Origin: Sporosarcina obsidiansis
Lineage (GTDB): Bacteria > Bacillota > Bacilli > Bacillales_A > Planococcaceae
Assembly: GCF_009651005.1 (NCBI RefSeq)
Contig: NZ_WHVW01000022.1
Location: 1 to 52,163, forward strand
Reading direction: 5' to 3'
Length of the DNA: 52,163 nt
Every line of letters starts with the position of its first letter. Positions within the stretch are counted from its first letter, which is position 1. Below, piece after piece: positions 34,942-43,789 of the stretch. The notes under the pieces were generated by a model that was not told the DNA's origin, did no database searches, and saw nothing but the letters and a program-made list of their open reading frames with translations. Both the position numbers and the translations under genes were made by a program.

Positions 34942-35221
34942 ATGAAAAACATGACAAGCGATTTCTACACGGCTATCCGCGACCTCGCATTGAAATACAT
35001 TCATGAAGAGTTGATTCCTCTCGAAAAGGAAACGGGTCTCGGGCCGGAGGATACGTGGCCACGCGACTTGCTAAACCCAATCTGGAAACGCTCGCATGAG
35101 CTCGAGCTACTGAAGGCAGAGATTGCCGAAACCGGTTCGCTGTTGTCCCAGCATGTGCATCCTGTCAGGAACTAGCGAAATTCAGCGCAACACCGTTGTC
35201 TGTGAAATTCTGCAGGCCTAG
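34942..35221 (+). pseudogene. Internally deleted acyl-CoA dehydrogenase (GC-rich)
   Basis: ATG 34942, 17 bp after the ligase stop, opens a normal N-terminus (SDFYTAIRDLALKYIHEELIPLEKETGLGPEDTWP). After about 65 codons the sequence jumps, with a frame change near 35160, to the last residues of the family (LSGTSEIQRNTVVCEILQA, stop at 35219-35221). About 300 codons are missing. The retained ends prove this was once a full gene in the same foreign operon, in tandem with the next, intact dehydrogenase. Confidence 0.85.
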
Positions 35222-35252
35222 CGTTACACACTTAATCGATGGAGGAGATAAC

Positions 35253-36452
35253 ATGTACTACACCCACACCACTGACCCATTACTCGCCGCTGTGAGCGAA
35301 CGAGCACACCGAATCATCAGAGAGCTGGAGGAGTTCATCGCTGGCACGGTGATTCCACTGGAAAAGCGCGAGGGCATCACGCGCGACGGGGCGACCGATC
35401 TGCCTGTGCTGCGCCAGGTATGGAAGGCCGCACGCGAACGCGGATTTTTTCACCTGATGCTCCCTCCGGAGCACGGCGGGCCGGGCTTGACGACCGTCGA
35501 ACTGTGCGCGATCAAGGAAGCTGTAAGCCGCACCGGCGCGGCGTTGAGCCCGCACGTTCTCGGCGAATGGAACGGGCCGCCGCGCGTCGGGTACCTGCTC
35601 GGTCACGTTTCGGCATATCAGAAACAGACTTTCCTCGACCCGGTGGTGAACGGCGATAAGGGAATCTGCTTTGCCCTCACCGAGGAGAGCGCCGGATCGG
35701 ACGCCGCCGGCGTGAAAACGCGCGCCGAACGACGCGGCGACCATTACGTCCTAAGCGGCTCCAAGCGCTTCATCTCCGGGGCCCCATATGCTGATTACGC
35801 CATCGTAGTTGCGGTCACCGATCCCGGTGCCGGCGCGAAAGGCATCTCGGCGTTCTTCGTTGATCTGCATGCGCCCGGTGCGAAGATCTTCGACCATTAT
35901 GAAACGTTGCTCGGCGGCCACGGCACCGCGGATCTGGAATTCGACAACGTGCAGGTGCCAGTGGAAAACCTCATCGGCGCCGAGGGAGAAGGGCTGAAAC
36001 TCGGCTTGTCGCGCATCACGCTCAACCGGCTGCTGCACTGTCCGAGTGCGATGGGCTTGTCGCTGCTGGCACTGGACATGGCGAGCGAACGCTGCCGCAC
36101 TCGCAAACAGTTCGGTGCCCCGATCGGAGGATTCCAGGCGATCCAGCACATGCTGGCCGATATGGCGAGCGAGATCTACGCGGTGCGCGCGATGATGTAC
36201 GCCACTGCCGCCCGGCGCGATGCCGGCGGCGATATTCGCGCCGAAGCCTGCATGTGCAAGCTGATGACCTCGGAAACTGCCTGGCGTGTGGCCGACAGAG
36301 CCTTACAAATACATGGCGGCGAAGGCACGGTGCGCGGACATTTTATCGAATGGCTGTACCGTTCCTCGCGCGTATTCCGCATCGCCAATGGCTCATCGGA
36401 AATTCAGCGAAACACCATTGCCAAGAGCCTGCTTAAGACTAAGGCACCCTGA
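35253..36452 (+). CDS. Acyl-CoA dehydrogenase-family flavoprotein (GC-rich, foreign type)
   Basis: The intact 399-residue protein has the three-part ACAD fold: N-terminal helices (RELEEFIAGTVIPLEKREG, GFFHLMLPPEHGGPGL), the flavin-binding beta domain (ICFALTEESAGSDAAGVKTRAERRGDHYVLSGSKRFISGAP) and C-terminal helices (RCRTRKQFGAPIGGFQAIQHMLADMASEIYA, LQIHGGEGTVRGHFIEWLYRSSRVFRIANGSSEIQRNTIAK). The usual catalytic glutamate (IYEGT) is replaced by Asn in RIANGS, and the alternative site of isovaleryl-CoA dehydrogenase (LER) is LNR, so the base is missing at both known places. It might be a reductase like CaiA or act by another residue. ATG 35253 follows GGAGGAG. Electrons would pass to ETF, not encoded here. 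Confidence 0.88.
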   Translation: MYYTHTTDPLLAAVSERAHRIIRELEEFIAGTVIPLEKREGITRDGATDLPVLRQVWKAARERGFFHLMLPPEHGGPGLTTVELCAIKEAVSRTGAALSPHVLGEWNGPPRVGYLLGHVSAYQKQTFLDPVVNGDKGICFALTEESAGSDAAGVKTRAERRGDHYVLSGSKRFISGAPYADYAIVVAVTDPGAGAKGISAFFVDLHAPGAKIFDHYETLLGGHGTADLEFDNVQVPVENLIGAEGEGLKLGLSRITLNRLLHCPSAMGLSLLALDMASERCRTRKQFGAPIGGFQAIQHMLADMASEIYAVRAMMYATAARRDAGGDIRAEACMCKLMTSETAWRVADRALQIHGGEGTVRGHFIEWLYRSSRVFRIANGSSEIQRNTIAKSLLKTKAP

Positions 36453-36478
36453 CCACCTCTGACTTCAACCAACCCGAC

Positions 36479-36541
36479 ATGACGATGAACAATTCTTCTT
36501 TGATAAGCAATTGGCCGCGCCCGCTGGAAGGCGTGCGGTTG
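36479..36541 (+). pseudogene. CaiB-family gene, first 21 codons only
   Basis: ATG 36479 starts MTMNNSSLISNWPRPLEGVRL, which is the usual opening of a family III CoA-transferase, but the family pattern (LDLSRVLAGP) does not follow. From 36541 the sequence leaves the GC-rich style and a stop comes at 36557. This marks the right breakpoint of the foreign block and shows that the source operon continued with a CoA-transferase/racemase gene. Confidence 0.72.
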
Positions 36542-36624
36542 AGTTGTTGCTGCATATGATCGAGCATGGGTCACCGTATCATTCTGGGAAAATTGTACGT
36601 TCAGACACATTTCAGAGACAAATT

Positions 36625-36668
36625 AGCCGACTACCTGTATGATAAGGGGTCGGCTTCTTATTTTTTCT
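36625..36668 (+). terminator. Terminator just right of the foreign block
   Basis: AGCCGAC (36625-36631) pairs with GTCGGCT (36649-36655), followed by TCTTATTTTTTC. Confidence 0.7.
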
Positions 36669-37121
36669 GAAATTGGAAAATGATTAGAAGGATTAACAAT
36701 CAAACTCTTCCCATGCCGGTGCAGCTTTCTATGTTTTAAAAAGAATTTGAGACGACGGTGAAACAGTAGGATCTTAAAAATTATGGAATAAAAGCAACTT
36801 TTTGTATATATTGGAAATTAAGATAATAGAGAAAAAGAAAGACCAGTACATTTTTCAGGAAAATGTGTTCTGGCCTTTCTATCGATTTAGTATGGAAGGC
36901 TTTTTAATGTGAAAGCTGCGACTCTCGCTGACACCATTTATGAGTAATACATAATCAAGAGCCGACATCTGTGGCTACTGTTGGGCAAAACTCCTTGCGT
37001 CTCGTGCATCACTGAATTGAAATTTTTCCAGCTCATTTAAAGGGGGGAGATTCCCTCGGTGTCTGCCTGCACTAGATACATATGTAGAATAACATCAGAG
37101 TAATTGGAGGAAGAAGCTTCT
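36669..37121. other. Gap without a gene; imperfect hairpin at 36838-36878
   Basis: AT-rich DNA with no convincing gene. A hairpin (GACCAG.ACATTTT against AAAATGTG..CTGGCC, 36838-36878) with T-rich flanks could be an old terminator. Confidence 0.45.
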
Positions 37122-37395
37122 TTAAAGAATACCGAGATGGTCTTTATTTGTTAACTCGTTAGGTAAAAATACTTTCTTTTCGTAGACGATCATTTTTTGA
37201 ATAGAAGTATTTGAAAAAGAGTGCCTCTCACTATATTTTTCATCAAACGTAGTCAAAACATAGTCGAAAAAACAATTGCCCCGCAAATCTTGATATAATA
37301 ACACTTCGAGTTGGTAGATTCGTCTCTCGCCGTTTTCAAATATATATAAAGGAAAATATCCGGCGTATTTTATCAGCCGACGACCTTTTATAAAA
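37122..37395 (-). pseudogene. Fragment of an unrecognised gene
   Basis: The minus-strand frame reads GRRLIKYAGYFPLYIFENGERRIYQLEVLLYQD...FSNTSIQKMIVYEKKVFLPNELTNKD and stops at 37122. No start codon with a ribosome site is present, since the frame is closed by a stop near 37410. The sequence looks like real protein but I do not recognise the family. Probably the C-terminal part of a lost gene. Confidence 0.35.
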
Positions 37396-37452
37396 GGGGC
37401 GAAACAATAGAGTTAATTGAGAATTCATTACCCGTTAAGCTTTGATGCAAAA

Positions 37453-37985
37453 TTATTTGTCAGTTGTCTTTTTAACTATCTTCCTCCCAAAATACCACTG
37501 CAACCGATACTCACAAATCTCCTTCACCCACTTAAACAAAACCTCCTTATGTTCATTCGCCACATCTAACTGCGGAACAAACACCCCATCTTCGAACAAA
37601 AATCTTCCCTTAGAAGACCCGCTCCACTTCGTCATCGGCATATCAGCAATCAAATTCGCAGTTTTCGCTTCATTATATATATGTAAAGTCTTCCCGCGTT
37701 TATCTGCCAAATCCACATCTCTCCGATAAGCCTTCTCCATCAAATACCCATGAAAATACGGTGCGACTTCGACTGGCGTGACAGGCTTATGCCAATTAGC
37801 AGAGCCTCTCGACAGCATATACTGTAAAACAACCATCTTATAACTTTTCGTAATCGCTGTGCGATTCACCTCAATGAGCCAGTCCTTATGCTGATTGAGC
37901 ACTTCTAGTTCTAATGTGCCCAATTCCCCCGCATGTTGTAGAAGAATTAAGATACGGTTTAAATTTCTGTAGTATGGAAGAAGCG
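37453..37985 (-). pseudogene. C-terminal remnant of a DEAD/DEAH-box helicase-family protein
   Basis: The open frame (LGTLELEVLNQHKDWLIEVNRTAITKSYKMVVLQYMLSRGSANWHKPVTPVEVAPYFHGYL...MTKWSGSSKGRFLFEDGVFVPQLDV) resembles the accessory C-terminal domain of large superfamily II helicases found in Bacillales. The ATP-binding and helicase motifs are absent. The frame continues upstream to about 37985 without a start codon, then meets the pyrophosphohydrolase remnant, so it is a truncated tail. Confidence 0.65.
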
Positions 37986-38167
37986 TCTTCGTTTGCTTTC
38001 TAGTGATATTCTAAATACGTTGAACGGCGGCCTAACTCCTCATGCATCTTGTTATTCACTTCTTTTATATAGGAAGCTGCATCTAATATACGTGTTTCGC
38101 AAGTCTTAGCATCCTGCTCGATAATAAGTGGTATGAAATCACGCACCAATTTGTTATAGATCGTCAT
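37986..38167 (-). pseudogene. Truncated phosphoribosyl-ATP pyrophosphohydrolase-like (MazG-type) gene
   Basis: ATG 38167 has a perfect AGGAGG site. The start IYNKLVRDFIPLIIEQDAKTCETRILDAASYIKEVNNKMHEEL is typical of small all-alpha NTP pyrophosphohydrolases (KLVRDKIP motif). The continuation STYLEYH hits a stop at about 38000, and the following KANEDAS still fits the family, so a nonsense mutation and then loss of the rest ended the gene. Confidence 0.68.
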
Positions 38168-38416
38168 TCTATCTTCCTCCTAGCATCTCTGTTTCCCCAC
38201 ATTTTACCATATCTTAATGGAGTCGAAATACACTATAAAACTATTAAAAAATCTTCTACCGACAAGCAAAATCACCTAGAAACCATTGACTCATATATAA
38301 AAATAGTAAATAATGAATACTAATAAACTCTTTTTATCATTTAATAGATATAAGCATTTAGAATTACTATAAAGTATAATATTCCCTTTTGTCATGGGTT
38401 GAGGAGGTGGATCGGT

Positions 38417-40486
38417 ATGTTTTCGTCACCAGATCACCAACAGTACACTGAAGTAATCGGTACATATTCAATAGGCATTGTCTTATTATCTCTACTAATC
38501 ATCGCTTTTGCTTCCTATACCACTCTTGCACTCTATGACCGGATGCAGAACCCAAGTTTCTTTAAACGGGAAGTCTGGCTAGTCTTAGCATCATTAGCTT
38601 TTGGCTTTGGCGTTTGGGCAACGCATTTTGTATCGATGAATTCTCTTTTGATTCCGCTTGAAATGCACGTTAATTATACGTTTAGTTTCCTATCTATGAT
38701 ACCAGCTATTCTTGCTGCGCTGCTCGCTTTTCATCTCATTCAAGGGCCGATGAAGTCTTGCTGGCGGCATTCAATTGCCGCGGTGCTTATTGCAGAAGGT
38801 GTTACGGCCATGCACATAATCGGAATGGAATCTATGGAAATGAATGCATTGATTCGGTACGATTGGCAACTTCTACTTGTCGCAAATATCATTGGCGGCT
38901 TATGCGCCTATATTGCTCTAAGGATTTTCAGTACGCCCAACCGTTTATACGGACGCAAATGGCTAGCTACTTTATTATTGACGTTTGCTCCAGCAACGAT
39001 GCACTATCTGAGCTTGTTTGGAACACATTATTATATAGAAATTGGCCAACCACTCGTAGATCAAGCTGTCAGTCATATGAACTTTCTAAACTCCGTCATC
39101 GGTGCTGGCGTTGGTTTATTATTGATCGGCATGTTGCTAACAACGTATATTGACGGATATGTGGATTATTGGTTGAAGTATTTTGATGTATTGACGAAAT
39201 TGCCGAATCGGCGGAATTGGGAAAAGGGACTGACGGATGAAGTGGCGGCCGGAGATGTAGCGATCTGGAACTTTCCTGATCTCCAACGTGTGAATCAGCT
39301 GTATGGTTATGAAGCGGGTGATAAGATCTTACAACAAATCGGTGAACTCTTTTCCAAATGGAAGCCGAAGTTTGCTCAATTGTATCGGGTGAGCGGAAAC
39401 CGTTACTTATTCTGTGTCAATCAAACAGGGCGTTCGGCAGACTTGTATAAAAACTTGGTGATCATGCAGAAAGAAATCGATCAGTTACTGCCTGTGAAAA
39501 GACAGGATATGCGTTACACATGCGCAATTGCTAAAGCTGATCAGCGGAAAACGAAGAAACAATTGTATAAAGAAGCATTAATGGTCGTCGAGCAAGCGGC
39601 TGTCAAGCGAGAGTGGGGATTATTTACGTTTGATCCGGCTATCCATGGCATGTCTTATGAACAGGAAGTATTACGGGACATTTCCAAAGCGATGGAAGAA
39701 GAAAACCTATATCTCGCGTATCAACCGAAAGTGAAGGGGAGCACGAAAGAGTTCATTGGAGTAGAAGCATTGTTACGCTGGGATCATCCTGAACTCGGTC
39801 CGATTTCACCAGCTGTTTTCGTTCCGGTATTGGAACAGGACGGTCGGATGGGGGAAGTGACGGATTGGATTGTCCATGAGGTTTGTCGACAAATCAGACA
39901 CTGGGATAACCAGGGCATCCGTATTCCGCAAGTAGCGATCAATATTCCTGGCGAATATGTGACGGAGCCACATTTATTAGATGTATTATGGAAAGAGACT
40001 AATTTATTTGGTATTGATCCGAGTCGAATTGAGTTGGAGATTACCGAAACGAGTACGGCAAAATCCATTACATTGGCTACGGCTGCGTTGAAGAGATTCA
40101 AGCGATATGGGTTTGCTGTAGCACTGGATGATTTCGGGACAGGCGTCTCTTCGCTCTCTTATTTGCAACAATTGCCCATCACGACGTTGAAGATCGACAA
40201 GTCGTTCACCGATATTGTGCCTGCGTCGCCAAAGGAATGTGCTGTACTCAATGCGATCCTATCAATAGGCCGATCCATGGAGTTGCAAATTGTCATTGAA
40301 GGTGTGGAGAGTGAAGAGCAAGTGGACTTCTTGCTGAATCTTCAACCAGACTTGATCTTCCAAGGTTATTACTTTGCTAAACCTATGGGTGTTGATCAAT
40401 TAGTAAAGTGGCTGAACGAATCAAAAGTTCATCAGGAATTATCACAAGTTAGCCATCTGCATCCGCAAGGAACAAGGGAATACTAA
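38417..40486 (+). CDS. Membrane MHYT sensor with degenerate GGDEF and intact EAL domain
   Basis: The 689-residue protein begins with a seven-helix MHYT sensor (residues 10-245, with ATHFVSMNS, TAMHIIGMES and ATMHYLSLFG as the metal-binding His-Met repeats). The GGDEF-like domain (about 250-400) has SGNRYLF instead of GGDEF, so it should not make c-di-GMP but may bind GTP. The EAL domain (415-665) keeps EALLRW, the Asn and Glu metal ligands (QVAINIPG, ELEITET), DDFGTGVSSLSYL, LKIDKSF and EGVE, so c-di-GMP hydrolysis is expected. ATG 38417 follows GAGGAGGTGG; the earlier in-frame TTG at 38399 lies before that site. It is a single gene, next to cheV. Confidence 0.92.
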   Translation: MFSSPDHQQYTEVIGTYSIGIVLLSLLIIAFASYTTLALYDRMQNPSFFKREVWLVLASLAFGFGVWATHFVSMNSLLIPLEMHVNYTFSFLSMIPAILAALLAFHLIQGPMKSCWRHSIAAVLIAEGVTAMHIIGMESMEMNALIRYDWQLLLVANIIGGLCAYIALRIFSTPNRLYGRKWLATLLLTFAPATMHYLSLFGTHYYIEIGQPLVDQAVSHMNFLNSVIGAGVGLLLIGMLLTTYIDGYVDYWLKYFDVLTKLPNRRNWEKGLTDEVAAGDVAIWNFPDLQRVNQLYGYEAGDKILQQIGELFSKWKPKFAQLYRVSGNRYLFCVNQTGRSADLYKNLVIMQKEIDQLLPVKRQDMRYTCAIAKADQRKTKKQLYKEALMVVEQAAVKREWGLFTFDPAIHGMSYEQEVLRDISKAMEEENLYLAYQPKVKGSTKEFIGVEALLRWDHPELGPISPAVFVPVLEQDGRMGEVTDWIVHEVCRQIRHWDNQGIRIPQVAINIPGEYVTEPHLLDVLWKETNLFGIDPSRIELEITETSTAKSITLATAALKRFKRYGFAVALDDFGTGVSSLSYLQQLPITTLKIDKSFTDIVPASPKECAVLNAILSIGRSMELQIVIEGVESEEQVDFLLNLQPDLIFQGYYFAKPMGVDQLVKWLNESKVHQELSQVSHLHPQGTREY

Positions 40487-40656
40487 ATAGCAAATACTAT
40501 CTATCATTCAGGTATACCGTCGGATATATTTCTTTGTATTGTCATAGATTGATTTGTTATCTGTATGGTATAGTAGTTCCATGGCACCAAATTATTTTTG
40601 ATACTATGAATTTTTGATAGATAGATAGACCAAATCGTCTGAGAGGGTGGAGCAAG

Positions 40657-41562
40657 TTGGCGAACGATTCAGGGATTTTATTAGAAAGCGGAACGAATGA
40701 GCTAGAGATTGTCGGATTTGAAATGGGAGGCAATCGGTACGGCATCAACGTCATCAAAGTAAAAGAGATAATTATGCCGCTACCGATCACACCGATTCCA
40801 CATGCGCACTTTGCGGTGGAGGGTATTGTCCAATTGCGTGGCGAGGTATTGCCAGTCGTCAGTATGGAAAAGATTTTAGGAATGGCGCCTTCAAGCAATC
40901 CACAGGATGAAAAGTATATTGTCGCTTCGTTCAATAAACAGACAGTTGTTTTCCACGTGCATAATGTGACGCAGATTCATCGGATTTCATGGAATCAGAT
41001 TGAGAAACCTTCAGGCATTTATGCAGCCGAAAACTCACAGGTCATTGGAGTTATCAAACTAGATGGCGAGATGTTATTATTACTAGACTTTGAGAAAATC
41101 GTCCTTGATATTAATCCAGAAGCTGGAATTAATGTGGACCAGGTGAAAAAACTAGGCAAGCGTGAGCGGTCCGATAAGCGTTTATTGATTGCAGAAGATT
41201 CTCCTTTATTGCGTAAGTTGCTGAATGACACATTGCAGGAAGCAGGCTATGCGAATTTGGATTTTTATGAGAACGGTAAAGACGCGTATGATTATTTGGA
41301 AAGTGTCGCGGAACAAGGGATCGATGTAAAACAGGAAGTCCAACTCGTCATCACGGATATTGAAATGCCGCAGATGGACGGTCACCATTTTACGAAACGA
41401 ATCCGCGAGAATCCGAAACTCAAAGGATTGCCAATCATTATTTTCTCCTCACTTATTACGGACGATCTAAAGCATAAAGGCCTAAGTGTGGGTGCAGACG
41501 ATCAAGTGAGTAAGCCAGAAATTGCTGAACTTGTGCTGAAAATAGATAAATATATATTATAA
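40657..41562 (+). CDS. cheV: Chemotaxis coupling protein CheV
   Basis: The 301-residue protein joins an N-terminal CheW-like domain (LEIVGFEMGGNRYGINVIKVKEIIMPLPITPIP...RGEVLPVV, residues 15-155) to a receiver domain (175-300) with the acidic pocket Glu180/Asp181, phosphorylation site Asp234 (VITDIEMPQMDG), Ser/Thr switch and Lys (SKPEI). It couples chemoreceptors to CheA and helps adaptation. TTG 40657 is the start, with GAGAGGGTGG eight bases upstream. It stands alone, as in B. subtilis, and is followed by a terminator. Confidence 0.93.
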   Translation: MANDSGILLESGTNELEIVGFEMGGNRYGINVIKVKEIIMPLPITPIPHAHFAVEGIVQLRGEVLPVVSMEKILGMAPSSNPQDEKYIVASFNKQTVVFHVHNVTQIHRISWNQIEKPSGIYAAENSQVIGVIKLDGEMLLLLDFEKIVLDINPEAGINVDQVKKLGKRERSDKRLLIAEDSPLLRKLLNDTLQEAGYANLDFYENGKDAYDYLESVAEQGIDVKQEVQLVITDIEMPQMDGHHFTKRIRENPKLKGLPIIIFSSLITDDLKHKGLSVGADDQVSKPEIAELVLKIDKYIL

Positions 41563-41567
41563 GACTC

Positions 41568-41602
41568 GAAGACTTCCATTTTGTAATGGGAGTCTTCTTT
41601 TC
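41568..41602 (+). terminator. Terminator of cheV
   Basis: GAAGACT.CCATT (41568-41580) pairs with AATGG.AGTCTTC (41585-41597) and is followed by TTTTC. Confidence 0.85.
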
Positions 41603-41631
41603 TGCGTAGAAAGTACCGTTTTCTACGCAGA
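41601..41631. repeat. Inverted repeat downstream of cheV
   Basis: TCTGCGTAGAAA (41601-41612) and TTTCTACGCAGA (41620-41631) form a perfect 12-bp stem with a seven-base loop. No T-run follows, so it is either a second pause hairpin or an operator for the two-component genes that begin 78 bp later. Confidence 0.6.
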
Positions 41632-41708
41632 GTTGGTGGTAGTGAGACGTTCAACTCTGTCAATCTGCTAAAATGATAGGTAAAACTAACATAGACAGGT
41701 GAATTTTC

Positions 41709-42410
41709 ATGGCAGAGCGGATATTAATTGTAGAAGATGAAGAGAGCATTGCGCGCGTATTGCAACTAGAATTGGAATTTGAAAAATATGAAACGGGCAT
41801 TGCACATACAGGAACGGATGGCTTGATCTTGTTTCGGGAACAAGAATGGGATTTGGTGCTTCTTGACTTGATGTTACCAGGTTTGAATGGGCTCGATGTA
41901 TTGCGTAGGATTCGTTCGCATGATGCGTATACACCGGTCCTTTTATTGACCGCCAAAAATGATGTCGAAGATAAAGTAAAAGGTTTGGATTTAGGGGCCA
42001 ATGATTATATTACCAAGCCGTTTGAAATAGAAGAATTACTCGCACGAATTCGCACAGCGCTTCGAATTGCGGGACACGAGAAGACGGAGCAGGAGGACCC
42101 CGAATTATTGACGTATGCTGATTTGTCATTACATCAATTATCAAGGGAAGTATATCGCGCGGAGCATTCGATTGATTTAACGCCGCGGGAATTTGATTTG
42201 CTACATCATTTATTGAAGCATCCAAATCAAGTGCTGACGCGGGAGCAGTTACTAGATGCCGTGTGGGGCTATGATTATTTCGGGGATACGAATGTGGTGG
42301 ATGTGTATATTCGTTATGTCCGTAAGAAGATTGACGTTGGAGAAGTGCCGTTGATCCACACGGTTCGAGGGGTCGGCTATGTGCTGAAGGAGCCGGTGCA
42401 TGAAGCTTAA
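41709..42410 (+). CDS. OmpR-family response regulator
   Basis: The 233-residue protein has a receiver domain (acidic pocket EDEE, phosphorylation Asp53 in LLDLMLPG, Lys in ITKPF) and a winged-helix OmpR domain (residues 130-230, ending YIRYVRKKIDVGEVPLIHTVRGVGYVL). It overlaps the histidine kinase gene by 11 bases. Two PepSY-domain genes follow, as in the Bacillus ykoGHI and related loci, so it probably controls them. Tandem 11-bp repeats at 44522-44554 upstream of the second PepSY gene are a likely binding site. Confidence 0.92.
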   Translation: MAERILIVEDEESIARVLQLELEFEKYETGIAHTGTDGLILFREQEWDLVLLDLMLPGLNGLDVLRRIRSHDAYTPVLLLTAKNDVEDKVKGLDLGANDYITKPFEIEELLARIRTALRIAGHEKTEQEDPELLTYADLSLHQLSREVYRAEHSIDLTPREFDLLHHLLKHPNQVLTREQLLDAVWGYDYFGDTNVVDVYIRYVRKKIDVGEVPLIHTVRGVGYVLKEPVHEA

Positions 42411-43734
42411 GACGAAAATCCATTTATTTTCGACAGTACTGATGTTGTTCATTTTGGGGCTCAGTAACAGTGGGATTTATGTGATCTTTAAGCAACTGGC
42501 CTATACAACGGAGTATAATCAATTGATCCATCGATCGAAGGAGTTAACGGAAGGTTTGAGTCGTCTGGAGGATGAAGAGGAAGTGGGCGATGTGCTAAGG
42601 ACGTACCTTAATCCGGATAGTGTGTTACGGATTGTGGATCAGGATGGCAAGCCCATTAAGAAGACTCAGTCTACTAACGAACTGAAGGACTTCAAGCTGA
42701 CTTTTGATGATGACGACTATACGATCAGTTATATGGACGGTTCCGCTGTGATGACAACACGAGTGCCTGTGATTTGGTTAGATGATCAAGTCGTGTATGT
42801 TGAAATTGCGCAGTTATTACGTGATTCAACCCGAAGTTTACATTTACTGAAATTCATTTTGCTTGGTGTGACGTTGCTTGCGATGATTCCGATCACGTTA
42901 TCCAGTATAACGCTTGGAAAAGTATTGACGCAGCCGATTCAGAAGCTGATCGCCACCATGGCCGCAAGCCAACGTTCTGGGAAATATGAGAAATTGGCGG
43001 CATCTGAAGGAAAGGATGAGCTGGCCGAAATGAGCCAGACGTTCAATGAGATGATGGAACAGTTAGAGCAAAATTATTACAAGCAGGAGCAATTCGTTTC
43101 GAATGCTTCGCATGAGTTGAAAACGCCACTGACGATTATGGAAAGTTATGCACGTCTTTTGAAGCGACAAGGCTACGAAAATCGTCAAGTGGCAGATGAA
43201 GCCGTTACAGCTATTCTGAAAGAAACGAGCCGAATGAAGGAATTAATTGAGCAAATGCTGCAGATGGCAAAAAGTAAAGATCCATTAGCGTTCACCTTTG
43301 CAGAGACGGATGTAACGAAACTGATTAATGAAGCAGTCGAGCCGCTTCGAGTGGCTTCAGGAAGAACCATTTTATTTGCAGAGACGAAGCCCGTGCTAAT
43401 TACAACGGATGAAAAGCGCCTGAAGCAATTACTATTCATTTTGTTGGATAATGCTCGAAAATATAGTGACGGAGAAATCGTGGTTCGAATGATGAAACAG
43501 CAACAATCCGTTGTGCTAGAAGTCCAAGACGATGGCGAGGGAATCGATGGTGAACATTTGCCGCATTTATTCGATCGATTTTATCGAGTGCAAGAAGACC
43601 GTGCGAGGAAAACAGGCGGTACGGGTCTCGGTTTGGCCATCGCGAAAGATTTAGCGGAGGGTATTCAGGCAGAACTGCATGTGGATAGTGTGCGAGGGGA
43701 AGGTACGACTATGCGTATTATACTGCCTTTATGA
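42400..43734 (+). CDS. Sensor histidine kinase
   Basis: The 444-residue kinase has a first membrane helix (about 8-31), an extracellular sensor of about 115 residues, a second helix (149-172) and a HAMP linker. The HisKA box is SNASHELKTPLTIMESYARLL (phosphoacceptor His238), and the ATPase domain has LLDNARKYSDG, QDDGEGID and GGTGLGLAIAKDL. All catalytic boxes are intact. ATG 42400 has AAGGAG seven bases upstream, inside the regulator gene. The extracellular signal is unknown; cell-envelope or metal stress is common in relatives with PepSY partners. Confidence 0.92.
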   Translation: MKLKTKIHLFSTVLMLFILGLSNSGIYVIFKQLAYTTEYNQLIHRSKELTEGLSRLEDEEEVGDVLRTYLNPDSVLRIVDQDGKPIKKTQSTNELKDFKLTFDDDDYTISYMDGSAVMTTRVPVIWLDDQVVYVEIAQLLRDSTRSLHLLKFILLGVTLLAMIPITLSSITLGKVLTQPIQKLIATMAASQRSGKYEKLAASEGKDELAEMSQTFNEMMEQLEQNYYKQEQFVSNASHELKTPLTIMESYARLLKRQGYENRQVADEAVTAILKETSRMKELIEQMLQMAKSKDPLAFTFAETDVTKLINEAVEPLRVASGRTILFAETKPVLITTDEKRLKQLLFILLDNARKYSDGEIVVRMMKQQQSVVLEVQDDGEGIDGEHLPHLFDRFYRVQEDRARKTGGTGLGLAIAKDLAEGIQAELHVDSVRGEGTTMRIILPL

Positions 43735-43789
43735 TTCTCAGGGAAATGTAATGATAGATGAGTACACTGTTAAAAAGAGGTGAATGGCC

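Larger units (their letters stand above)
33236..36541. mobile_element. GC-rich foreign block (probable horizontal transfer)
   Basis: Between about 33236 and 36541 base composition changes abruptly: codon third positions are mostly G or C, and the proteins use Ala, Arg and Gly-rich proteobacterial style. Both flanks are ordinary AT-rich DNA. The block holds an acyl-CoA ligase, an internally deleted acyl-CoA dehydrogenase, an intact acyl-CoA dehydrogenase and the first 21 codons of a CaiB-family gene cut at the right junction. No integrase, IS end or target duplication was seen at either border, so the mechanism is unclear. Illegitimate recombination of a betaproteobacterial-type operon is my best guess. 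Confidence 0.75.

Noticed and set aside
33236..36541. GC-rich block as assembly contamination
   Set aside because: Both borders fall inside continuous sequence and the block contains its own decayed gene and a truncated gene at the right edge, more like a real insertion. It cannot be excluded without reads, so this is noted under the finding.
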